Positions 19,083-26,582 of a stretch of DNA of 64,000 bases are shown piece by piece. Each line of letters starts with the position of its first letter. Position 1 is the first letter of the stretch. The stretch is taken from positions 62,001 to 126,000 of the forward strand of contig JAFVQD010000011.1 in assembly GCA_017504965.1 (NCBI GenBank), read 5' to 3'. The translations under genes were made by a program, and so were the position numbers. This DNA comes from Bacteroidales bacterium. GTDB taxonomy: Bacteria > Bacteroidota > Bacteroidia > Bacteroidales > UBA932. Under the pieces are notes generated by a model, which made no database searches, was not told the origin of the DNA, and saw nothing but the letters and a program-made list of their open reading frames with translations.

Positions 19083-20294
19083 TCAGAAGACCCTTTCGGT
19101 GGCAAACAGATACTTCGTGCCGGCGAGGGAGGTGAATCCGAAAATATGCATACGGTCATCCTCTTTTACAGATAGCCTCTTGGCAAGCTCTTCTGAGGTC
19201 AAAGGGAAATTCTTGGCAGAGACAGATCCTTTCGGGTATTTTTTCTTCCACTCACCGAGGATCCTTTTATTGAACAGTGCCCCCTCCAGCACCCTGTAGC
19301 ATTTCCCGGGGAACCCCTCTACAGCCTCAGAACTCAGGTACAGGTGGGTGGCAGGGGAGACCTTCATAACCCCGTATCTCTGGCTCAGGAGTTTGAATGC
19401 TCCACCCTTCGAAATAGACTTATTTGGTTCATACAGATAACATTGCCCTTGGGCAATATCCTCCAGCCCATCTTCCGGAAAATAGGTGGCAGTTGCCTGC
19501 CCCTCCTCGGATCTGCTGAATTCGAAGTGTTGTTCTCCATTTTTCAGAAGATTAATGCAGTATATATGCGGCTCGTCTACAGGGGTGCCGGTGATCTTCA
19601 GCAGAAGCTCCTTGCACTCGTGGTCTACAGAGAGGATATGGATCTCTCCGATCCCTGGGACTTCGCCCAATATCTGCGAGATGTCTGCCATAGGAGATAC
19701 TTTGGCCAGAATGGTATTGGCCTTGGCCAGAAGTGGTGTGCGCCACAGAGCAAGATTTGGCTCACAATCTGCTATGGAATAGACCCTTCCCCCCATCTTG
19801 TCCCTTCGGGCAGGGTCGAGATATATGGTGTCGTAGCTGGGAAAGTCGGGGCTCTGTATCTCTTCGAGGGTCAATTCTGCCGTATGGCAATCAATGTTCA
19901 TTGCACCGAGGGTGCGAAAATTCTCCTGTGCAGCCTCTGCAAGGTGGGGCTTGCGCTCATAGTAGGTGAGCTTCGATGCCCTTCGGGAGAGGAAGTATGA
20001 ATCTACCCCGAGGCCACCGGTCAGATCTGCCACAGTAGCTCCCTTGGGGATGAGACGGGATTTGTACTCGGCGCTAGCCTGGGAACTGCACTGCTCCAGA
20101 GCCAGAGTGTCCGGATAGAGCAGGGAGGGCTCTGCGTAAAATGCAGGGATCTTGCCCTTTATCTTCTTTCTTGCCTCTATGCAGCGGGCTGCCAGAGGGA
20201 TCTCCACCCCGGGATATTTGGCAGGTGAGAGGATGAATCTGGTGACATCCTCCCCCTCGTGGTCGATTATAAATTGTAATGTTTTACCCTCCAT
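19083..20294 (-). CDS. Class I SAM-dependent methyltransferase with THUMP-like and PG_1098-type domains
   Basis: The 403-residue protein has a Rossmann methyltransferase core with motif I VADLTGGLGVDSYFLS (about residue 93), TYYERKPHLAEAAQENF, and YDTIYLDPARRDKMGGRVYSI (a motif IV-like DPAR). Regions before and after it match the layout of the Bacteroidota family with a PG_1098 ferredoxin-like domain and a C-terminal THUMP-like domain. The substrate is not established; RNA is probable from the domain family. A TAACTTTG box starts 6 bp upstream of the ATG. It is divergent from the phosphohexomutase and convergent with the RecD-like gene. Confidence 0.88.
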   Translation of the reverse strand: MEGKTLQFIIDHEGEDVTRFILSPAKYPGVEIPLAARCIEARKKIKGKIPAFYAEPSLLYPDTLALEQCSSQASAEYKSRLIPKGATVADLTGGLGVDSYFLSRRASKLTYYERKPHLAEAAQENFRTLGAMNIDCHTAELTLEEIQSPDFPSYDTIYLDPARRDKMGGRVYSIADCEPNLALWRTPLLAKANTILAKVSPMADISQILGEVPGIGEIHILSVDHECKELLLKITGTPVDEPHIYCINLLKNGEQHFEFSRSEEGQATATYFPEDGLEDIAQGQCYLYEPNKSISKGGAFKLLSQRYGVMKVSPATHLYLSSEAVEGFPGKCYRVLEGALFNKRILGEWKKKYPKGSVSAKNFPLTSEELAKRLSVKEDDRMHIFGFTSLAGTKYLFATERVF

Positions 20295-20299
20295 AGATG

Positions 20300-20307
20300 C
20301 AAAGTTA
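20300..20307 (-). promoter_or_regulatory. -7 promoter box of the methyltransferase gene
   Basis: TAACTTTG on the minus strand is an exact TAnnTTTG match only 5 nt from the ATG at 20294, again implying a very short or absent leader. Confidence 0.55.
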
Positions 20308-20330
20308 TATTAAACCTTGATACTTCAACT

Positions 20331-20338
20331 TAATTTTG
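20331..20338 (+). promoter_or_regulatory. -7 promoter box of the phosphohexomutase gene
   Basis: TAATTTTG matches TAnnTTTG and lies 29 bp before the ATG at 20368. This also argues against an upstream in-frame start at 20317. Confidence 0.6.
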
Positions 20339-20367
20339 TTAAATTCGCGAAATATTCTGTTAAAACT

Positions 20368-22035
20368 ATGGAAAGAAATTATATTGATGTAGCCAAATCT
20401 TGGCTATCTGACAGCTACGATGTCGAGACCAGACAAAAAGTAAACATGATGTTGAACAGCGGCGATCCTAAAGAACTTGAGGATGCGTTCTATCGTACAC
20501 TTGAGTTCGGTACAGGTGGCCTTAGAGGTATTATGGGTGTCGGTACCAACCGTATGAACAAATACACCGTAGGTATGGCTACCCAGGGTCTTGCAAACTA
20601 TCTGAAGATCCACTATGCTGATCTTGAAAAGATCAATGTGGCTATCTCTTACGATTCACGTAACAATAGCCGTGAGTTTGCCCTTATCACAGCCCAGGTT
20701 TTGGGGGCAAATGAGATTCACGTCTATCTTTTTGACAATCTCAGACCTCTTCCAGAGCTCAGCTACACCATCAGAGAGCTTGGCTGTCAGGCAGGTGTTA
20801 TGATTACCGCTTCCCACAACCCTAAAGAGTACAATGGCTATAAAGTATTCTGGGCTGATGGAGCACAGGTTACACCTCCCCACGATGGAAATATCATAGC
20901 AGAAGTAAACAAGATTACCGACCCTTCACAGGTTAAATTCGGTGACGGTACTCCATATAATATCACCTCTATCGGTGCAGAGATGGATGAGAAATACCTG
21001 AATGCTATCCTCTCACTCACATTGTCACCTGAGGCTATCAAGAAAAATGCGGATCTTAAGATTGTCTATACACCTATCCACGGTACAGGTGTGAGACTGG
21101 TTCCGGAGGCACTCCGCAGAGTGGGCTTCACCAATATCATCACTGTGGCAGATCAGGAGATCAGCGACGGTAACTTCCCTACAGTTATGTCTCCTAACCC
21201 TGAGGAGCCCTCTGCACTTAAGATGGCTATCGACCTGGCAGAGAAAGAGAATGCAAATCTTGTTATGGCTACAGACCCTGATGCTGACCGCGTAGGTATA
21301 GCAGTTAGGGATGATGAGGGTAAAATGGTCCTTATGAACGGTAACCAGACAGCATCTATCCTTACCTATTATATACTTACACGCTGGCAGGAACTTGGCA
21401 AACTTTCAGAGAACAACTATCTGGTTAAGACTATTGTTACATCAGAACTTCTCGTGGCTATCGCCAAGAAATTCGGTGTGGAGATCTACGATGTCCTTAC
21501 AGGTTTCAAATATATCGCCCAGATTATCCGTGAGAATGAAGGTAAGAAAGTCTTCATCTGTGGTGGTGAGGAGAGCTATGGTTTCAATATCGGTGAGTTC
21601 GTGAGAGACAAGGATGCTGTGAACTCTTGTAAAATGATCGCTGAGTGTGCTGCTTGGGCAGCTGAACAGGGACTTACCATCTATCAGCTTCTTCAGAAAA
21701 TCTATGCTGAGTTTGGTATCTATAGAGAAAAGCTTCTTTCAGTCACCCTTAAAGGTAAAGACGGTGCAGAGCAAATCGCTCAGCTTATGAAAGATTTCCG
21801 TGCTACCCCTCCTGCACAGATCGGTGATGAGAAAGTAGTTAAAGTTATCGACTACAACAAGCCTGAGGAGACAGGTCTTCCTAAATCGAATGTTCTCCGT
21901 TTCTTCGGTGAAGGCGGTTCTGTGGTTACAGTGAGACCTTCAGGTACAGAACCTAAGATCAAATACTACTTTGGCGCCAAAGGTGATACAGCTGATGCAA
22001 AGATAGATATGATGAAAGCTCAGTTCTCAAAGTAA
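20368..22035 (+). CDS. Phosphoglucomutase/phosphomannomutase family phospho-sugar mutase
   Basis: This 555-residue alpha-D-phosphohexomutase interconverts hexose 1- and 6-phosphates. The phosphoserine loop ITASHNPKEYNGYKVF (about residue 143), the metal-binding ATDPDADRVG, the sugar-specificity loop GGEESYGF, and the phosphate-binding RPSGTEPKIKYYF are all intact. The length and the Tyr-rich N-terminus match the PGM2-like clade (about 570-580). I start at ATG 20368 because residues further upstream are not conserved-looking and would lie over the promoter box. It is a single-gene unit followed by a palindromic element and a terminator. Confidence 0.95.
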   Translation: MERNYIDVAKSWLSDSYDVETRQKVNMMLNSGDPKELEDAFYRTLEFGTGGLRGIMGVGTNRMNKYTVGMATQGLANYLKIHYADLEKINVAISYDSRNNSREFALITAQVLGANEIHVYLFDNLRPLPELSYTIRELGCQAGVMITASHNPKEYNGYKVFWADGAQVTPPHDGNIIAEVNKITDPSQVKFGDGTPYNITSIGAEMDEKYLNAILSLTLSPEAIKKNADLKIVYTPIHGTGVRLVPEALRRVGFTNIITVADQEISDGNFPTVMSPNPEEPSALKMAIDLAEKENANLVMATDPDADRVGIAVRDDEGKMVLMNGNQTASILTYYILTRWQELGKLSENNYLVKTIVTSELLVAIAKKFGVEIYDVLTGFKYIAQIIRENEGKKVFICGGEESYGFNIGEFVRDKDAVNSCKMIAECAAWAAEQGLTIYQLLQKIYAEFGIYREKLLSVTLKGKDGAEQIAQLMKDFRATPPAQIGDEKVVKVIDYNKPEETGLPKSNVLRFFGEGGSVVTVRPSGTEPKIKYYFGAKGDTADAKIDMMKAQFSK

Positions 22036-22183
22036 ATTTAATTATATAGGGTAATTTCTTCGTTATGCTTGTTTTCGAAATCCTCACATACGGAAAGTAT
22101 GCTCCGGTTTCTCAAACATCGCAAGCCTTGAAATTCCACCTCTATAATTAAATTTAAAGAGTATAGGGTAATTTCTTCGTTAT
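22033..22183. repeat. Palindromic repeat element (REP/MITE-like) after the phosphohexomutase gene
   Basis: A 14-bp perfect inverted repeat, TAAATTTAATTATA (22033-22046) and TATAATTAAATTTA (22143-22156), encloses about 96 bp that fold further: GCTTG/CAAGC, GAAA/TTTC and a central CATAC-GGAAA-GTATG hairpin. A 22-bp direct repeat beginning TATAGGGTAATTTC is present at 22045-22066 and again at 22162-22183, just outside the second arm. The first arm includes the mutase stop codon. The arrangement resembles an intergenic palindromic mobile unit; no coding sequence is inside. Confidence 0.6.
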
Positions 22184-22187
22184 AGAT

Positions 22188-22222
22188 AAAGCCAGGTGGA
22201 TCCAATCCCATCTGGCTTTTTT
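22188..22222 (+). terminator. Rho-independent terminator after the phosphohexomutase/palindrome
   Basis: AAAGCCAG pairs with CTGGCTTT, with an inner GGAT/ATCC extension, followed by six T on the + strand; AAA on the left side may let it also work for pssA on the minus strand. Confidence 0.75.
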
Positions 22223-22248
22223 AATGCTATTGTGTTATATGTTATAAC

Positions 22249-22944
22249 TTATTTCTTGAAAGGGAGAAGGATGATGTTCCAGAGGATGTAGAGGAGGAAG
22301 ATCAGGGCGATGATGCCTGTCCAGTGGATGGCGAAGATGGCTGCGATGATTGTGGTGATGGCAGCCACTGCGAAGAAGTAGTAGTGCCCTTTGGTGATCT
22401 TTTTGAGGGAGAACATCGGTATCTCGCTGATAAGGGCCAATGAAAGTGCGATCGCTACGATAGGGAGTGTCCAGGAGTTGAGAAGGGCCATATGCAGGGC
22501 AGGGGCGTGCGCTGAAGCGAATGCTATCAGTGACCCTACAAACAGGGCACAAGCTGGAGTAGGGAGGCCGATGAAAGAGGTGGTCTGACGTGTGTCAAGA
22601 TTGAATTTGGCAAGTCTCAGTGCAGAAAACGGGGCGATCAGCAGGGTGAGATATATCAGCCACGATGGGGTAAATGATGCCTGCTGAAGGTAGTTGAATA
22701 GAATAAGAGAAGGAGCCAGACCGAAACTGACTGCATCGCAGAGCGAATCCAGCTCCTTTCCTATATCTGAGTATGCGTGGAGGGTCCTCGCAGCGAGTCC
22801 ATCCATAAAGTCAAACACCGCCGCCAACAGCATAAGGACAAATGCCGCCATAAAATCACCCTGAAATGCGAAAATGATGGAACCTGTACCTGAAATAAGA
22901 TTCATACAGGTGATAGTGTTGGGGATATGTTTGACTATTTTCAT
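22249..22944 (-). CDS. pssA: CDP-diacylglycerol-serine O-phosphatidyltransferase PssA
   Basis: This 231-residue membrane enzyme makes phosphatidylserine, the precursor of phosphatidylethanolamine. The CDP-alcohol phosphotransferase signature D-G-x2-A-R-x8-G-x3-D-x3-D is present as FMDGLAARTLHAYSDIGKELDSLCD, near residue 46, and is complete. NTITCMNLISGTGSIIFA at the N-terminus is typical of the Bacillus/Bacteroidota-type PssA. About seven hydrophobic segments are visible. It lies 25 bp after the third C1 peptidase gene on the same strand, so it is probably the distal gene of that operon. Confidence 0.95.
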   Translation of the reverse strand: MKIVKHIPNTITCMNLISGTGSIIFAFQGDFMAAFVLMLLAAVFDFMDGLAARTLHAYSDIGKELDSLCDAVSFGLAPSLILFNYLQQASFTPSWLIYLTLLIAPFSALRLAKFNLDTRQTTSFIGLPTPACALFVGSLIAFASAHAPALHMALLNSWTLPIVAIALSLALISEIPMFSLKKITKGHYYFFAVAAITTIIAAIFAIHWTGIIALIFLLYILWNIILLPFKK

Positions 22945-22969
22945 ACTCTTTCTCTTTTATTTTTGCCTG

Positions 22970-24091
22970 TTATAGACCAAGTTTTTTTCTGATATTTTCA
23001 GGGATACTGTTTTTGTGTACCAGAATACACATAGTCTTCCCTTTAACATAGTTCTCAGACATTTTGTGATAGCCTGTATTGGTAAGTTCGTGACCCCAAG
23101 AGTTCTTGGTGTTGTAGTATTTCACACCATTCTGATCTTTATACAGACCGGTAATGTGCTCAAGGTGGTCATCTACAGACTGGAATGTCTCATAGAACAT
23201 CTGACGCAGCTCCTGTGTCACCTCCATCTCAGGGATAATCTCAGTAGACTCCAGAATCTGTTGTCTGGTAAGTCCGGTGTCTTGAGGGAGGATGCTCAGA
23301 TCTCTGGCCAGTACATAACCTGGCTCACTGATGTCACCTGACCATACTACGGTGTATCCATTCAGAAGGGCGTGGTCGATAATCTCTATAAGCTCCTCTA
23401 TAGGTACATTGTACATAGTGCCGTTGTCCCAGTTGTCAGGGAGTTCGAGCAGCACTTTTTCGTAGAAAGGGAGGTGTGTAAAGCTGGTTATATCCACATA
23501 TTGGGAGAAATCAAGTCCAAGGTGCTCCTTGAATGAGAGTGGGGTATACTCCACACCGTCATATTCGAATGTCTCAGGGAGTTTGCCAAGATAGATGTCG
23601 AAAAGTGCCTCCTGAAGCTCTTTTGATTCGGGGGTCATAACTCCGCTCTTGGTGGTGACAGATGCCAGTGCAGCGACATATTCACTAAGTTCGTTATGGT
23701 CGTGTTTGGGTGAGTCGTAGTTGATTCCACCATATGCAGACTGTGGTACAAGACCATATTTGTCCATCATATTTATGGCCATATGTCCCAAACTCCCCTC
23801 TACGATGCTCCCACGACCTTCGCGGATATGGTTGTCCCAGATGCGATGGTTATAGTTGTGTCGCACTGTAAACATCTCAGAGAGGTCAAACTCACCTTTA
23901 CCGGTCCTGATAAGTTCGGACTCGATAAATGAGGTGGTCCCGAAGCACCAGCAGGTACCGGTTTTGTACTGGTCCTTGATGGGGGTAGCGGGGTTCTCCA
24001 CTACTTTGGTGAATTTATAAACATTCTCCTGCGCCACGAGGGTGCAAGAGAATGCTATCAATGTGCAGATTAGAATACTTCTGATTTTCAT
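22970..24091 (-). CDS. Secreted C1B-family cysteine peptidase (paralogue 3)
   Basis: The 373-residue protein has a cleavable signal peptide (to about TLVAQ) and the papain-like/bleomycin-hydrolase core: oxyanion Gln41, catalytic Cys47 in GTCWCF, His in DDHLEHITGLY, and Asn in NTKNSWGHE. These peptidases act as aminopeptidases or endopeptidases; here the secretory signal places it in the periplasm or outside. It is very close in sequence to the gene immediately upstream (24104-25228), from the signal peptide to the identical-type end KKLGL, which indicates a recent tandem duplication. The gap between them is 12 bp. Confidence 0.92.
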   Translation of the reverse strand: MKIRSILICTLIAFSCTLVAQENVYKFTKVVENPATPIKDQYKTGTCWCFGTTSFIESELIRTGKGEFDLSEMFTVRHNYNHRIWDNHIREGRGSIVEGSLGHMAINMMDKYGLVPQSAYGGINYDSPKHDHNELSEYVAALASVTTKSGVMTPESKELQEALFDIYLGKLPETFEYDGVEYTPLSFKEHLGLDFSQYVDITSFTHLPFYEKVLLELPDNWDNGTMYNVPIEELIEIIDHALLNGYTVVWSGDISEPGYVLARDLSILPQDTGLTRQQILESTEIIPEMEVTQELRQMFYETFQSVDDHLEHITGLYKDQNGVKYYNTKNSWGHELTNTGYHKMSENYVKGKTMCILVHKNSIPENIRKKLGL

Positions 24092-24103
24092 CTTCTTCTA
24101 AGA

Positions 24104-25228
24104 TTATAGTCCCAGTTTCTTCTTGATATCTTTAGGAATACCGTTTTTGTTTACAAGAACACTGATGGTTTTACCTTTAATGAAGTTTTCAGACATTTTG
24201 TGGTAGCCTGTACCATTGCGGTCGGTACCCCAAGAGTTTTTGGTCTGATAGTAGACGGTGCCGTTCTGGTCTTTATAGATACCTGTGATATGCTCAAGAT
24301 GGTCATCTACAGTCTGGAATGTCTCAAACATCTGCTGACGGACAGCCTGATCCACCTCCTGCTCAGGGATGATCTCTTTCTCTACCATCTCTTCGATCTG
24401 CTTGCGGGTAAGAGATTTGTCCACAGGTACGATACAAAGTTCTTTTGAGAATACATATGCAGCTTCGCTGCAGTCACCGTCCCATACCAGGGTATATCCT
24501 TTCTCAAGTGAATGGTTGATAATGGCCATAAACTCATCGATAGGGACATTGTACATAGTCTGATGATCCCAGTTGTCAGGAACCTCCACCTGGATTCTCT
24601 CATAGAATGGGTGGTGGGTGAAGCTGGTGATCTCTACATAGTCAGAGAAATCGAGACCAAGATACTCTTTGAATGATAGTGGGGTGTACTCCACACCATT
24701 ATATTCAAATGTCTCAGGGAGTTTGCCGAGGTAGATGTCAAACAGAGCCTCCTGAAGTTCTTTTGATTCAGGGGTCAATACACCTCTGTCTACAGTCACA
24801 GCTGAAAGGGCTTTTACATAACTGCTGAGCTCATTGTGATTGTGCTTTTCTGAGTCGTAGTTGATTCCGTCGTATGCACTCTCGGGAACAAGACCATACT
24901 GGTTCATCATATTGATGGCCATATGTGCCAGGCTACCGGGATTTACATTACCTCTTCCTCTGCGGATGAAGTTGTCGTAGATGCGTTTGTTGTAGTTGTG
25001 TCTTACGGTAAACATCTCAGAGAGGTCAAATTCACCTTTACCGGTCCTGATGAGCTCAGATTCGATAAATGAAGTAGTGCCATAACACCAGCAAGTGCCG
25101 GTCTGCGCCTGGTCTTTCACAGGGGTAGCAGGATTCTCTACCACTTTAGTGAACTTATACGCCGACTGGGCCATAAGACCCAATGGAAGTGTAAGGAGCG
25201 CACATAGAATGATGTGTCTTATTTTCAT
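24104..25228 (-). CDS. Secreted C1B-family cysteine peptidase (paralogue 2)
   Basis: This 374-residue protein has a signal peptide ending near GLMAQ, Gln40, catalytic Cys46 in GTCWCYG, His in DDHLEHITGIY and Asn in QTKNSWGTD. It is nearly collinear with paralogue 3. Its ATG shares one base with the TAA stop of paralogue 1 (TAATG), so translation is likely coupled. Substrate specificity cannot be read from the sequence, although the three tandem copies suggest diversification of substrates. Confidence 0.92.
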   Translation of the reverse strand: MKIRHIILCALLTLPLGLMAQSAYKFTKVVENPATPVKDQAQTGTCWCYGTTSFIESELIRTGKGEFDLSEMFTVRHNYNKRIYDNFIRRGRGNVNPGSLAHMAINMMNQYGLVPESAYDGINYDSEKHNHNELSSYVKALSAVTVDRGVLTPESKELQEALFDIYLGKLPETFEYNGVEYTPLSFKEYLGLDFSDYVEITSFTHHPFYERIQVEVPDNWDHQTMYNVPIDEFMAIINHSLEKGYTLVWDGDCSEAAYVFSKELCIVPVDKSLTRKQIEEMVEKEIIPEQEVDQAVRQQMFETFQTVDDHLEHITGIYKDQNGTVYYQTKNSWGTDRNGTGYHKMSENFIKGKTISVLVNKNGIPKDIKKKLGL

Positions 25229-26430
25229 TATAGTCCAAGTTTAGTTCTGATATCCTGAGGGATGGCATTCTTGTTTACAAGGATGTCCATAGTTTTATAT
25301 TTTACGAATGATTCAGATACGTACCAAATCCCTTTGTATGCACCGGCAGCACCCCAAGAGTTCTTGATGATGTAATATTTGGTGCCGTTCTGATCTTTGG
25401 CGATACCGTACATATGCATACCGTGGTCATCTGTAGTCTGGTAGTTGTCATAGCCGGCCTGACGCATTTCAGGGGTGATGGTAAGCTCCGGACCAGGGGT
25501 AGCTACGGTTTTGCCAGGATTACGAGGGTCAGCGCCGATCCAGCGTGCTTCATCGCTACCGGCTGCTTTCTTGATAGCCTCAGTGTCTGGAACCACACCG
25601 ATACCGTCGCGGGTGAAACCTTTCTCACTCACGTCAGAAGCCCAAGCAAGGGTGTAACCGTTATTAAGGGCGTTGTCGATGATAGCCATCATATCCTCAA
25701 GTGGAACATTGTAAGCTTTTTCCCAGCGCCAGTTGTCAGGAACTTCCTGAATAGTCTCCTCATAGTAAGGGATATGTGTCCAGGAAACGATATCTACGTA
25801 GTCGTCAAGATTGATAGGGAGAGACTCCATATATGTCTTAGGGGTGTACTCTTTACCGTCTACCACAAATTTCTCAGGTCTTTCACCAAGATATGCGTCA
25901 AGGATCCCCTGGAAACCTTTTTTCCAGGCTGTAGACAGTTTTCTGTTAGGGTTTTTAACCACAGCTTTTACATAGGCATCGGTCACAGCGTCCATTTCAC
26001 CGTGCTGGTGGGCATCTGTACCGTAGTTAAGACCTTCCATTTCAGAGTTTGGAACCATACCGTAGTGTTTCATAACATATAGTGCGTCGCCGAACGAGCT
26101 GCCGGGACCGAAGTTAAGTACACCGTGAAGTCTTACATATTTTTCAGCTTTGTCAGCGTAAGCGTGAGATACTACGAACATCTCTGCAAGATCCACTTCA
26201 GGACCGCCCGCTTTGATAATCTCTGACTCGAAGAATGAGAGTGCCGAGAAACACCAGCAAGTACCTGTGCTGCTCTGGTTTTTAATAGAAGTTACAGGAT
26301 TTTCAACCACGGTTGTAAATACATAACCTTGAGGCTCTTCCTGTTTGGGAGCTTTTTTCTTTTGTCCAAAAGCATTTACCGATAGCATACATACAGATGC
26401 ACCGATAAGGATAACTGATTTTAGGTTCAT
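25228..26430 (-). CDS. Secreted C1B-family cysteine peptidase (paralogue 1)
   Basis: The 400-residue protein has a signal peptide ending near NAFGQ, then a Lys-rich linker, Gln52, catalytic Cys58 in GTCWCFSAL, His in DDHGMHMYGIA and Asn in IIKNSWGAA. It is the first gene of a four-gene operon (three peptidases then pssA) and the most divergent of the three, with an insert around IGADPRNPGKT. A full -33/-7 promoter lies upstream (26467-26497). A fourth, larger C1 peptidase (PepC-like) is encoded at 52249-53670. Confidence 0.92.
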   Translation of the reverse strand: MNLKSVILIGASVCMLSVNAFGQKKKAPKQEEPQGYVFTTVVENPVTSIKNQSSTGTCWCFSALSFFESEIIKAGGPEVDLAEMFVVSHAYADKAEKYVRLHGVLNFGPGSSFGDALYVMKHYGMVPNSEMEGLNYGTDAHQHGEMDAVTDAYVKAVVKNPNRKLSTAWKKGFQGILDAYLGERPEKFVVDGKEYTPKTYMESLPINLDDYVDIVSWTHIPYYEETIQEVPDNWRWEKAYNVPLEDMMAIIDNALNNGYTLAWASDVSEKGFTRDGIGVVPDTEAIKKAAGSDEARWIGADPRNPGKTVATPGPELTITPEMRQAGYDNYQTTDDHGMHMYGIAKDQNGTKYYIIKNSWGAAGAYKGIWYVSESFVKYKTMDILVNKNAIPQDIRTKLGL

Positions 26431-26466
26431 AATAGATATTGTTTAGTTTGTATTTTTCATATCAGG

Positions 26467-26497
26467 CAAATTTAGAAATTTTATTCAGAATTTACAA
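26467..26497 (-). promoter_or_regulatory. -33/-7 promoter of the C1 peptidase-pssA operon
   Basis: On the minus strand TTG (26495-26497) and TAAATTTG (26467-26474) are 20 bp apart. The ATG at 26430 follows after about 36 nt. Confidence 0.7.
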
Positions 26498-26568
26498 TAT
26501 TACTGATTTATGTGTTACTGCCAAATTGGCATATTTCTCCTTGGCTTGTATTTTGAAGCGATAGGGGC

Positions 26569-26573
26569 GGAGG
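26569..26573 (+). promoter_or_regulatory. Strong Shine-Dalgarno site before clpB
   Basis: GGAGG stands 9 nt before the ATG at 26583. Such a site is unusual in this window, where most starts have none, and it fixes the start of a ClpB that lacks the N-terminal domain. Confidence 0.7.
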
Positions 26574-26582
26574 AAATAAATT

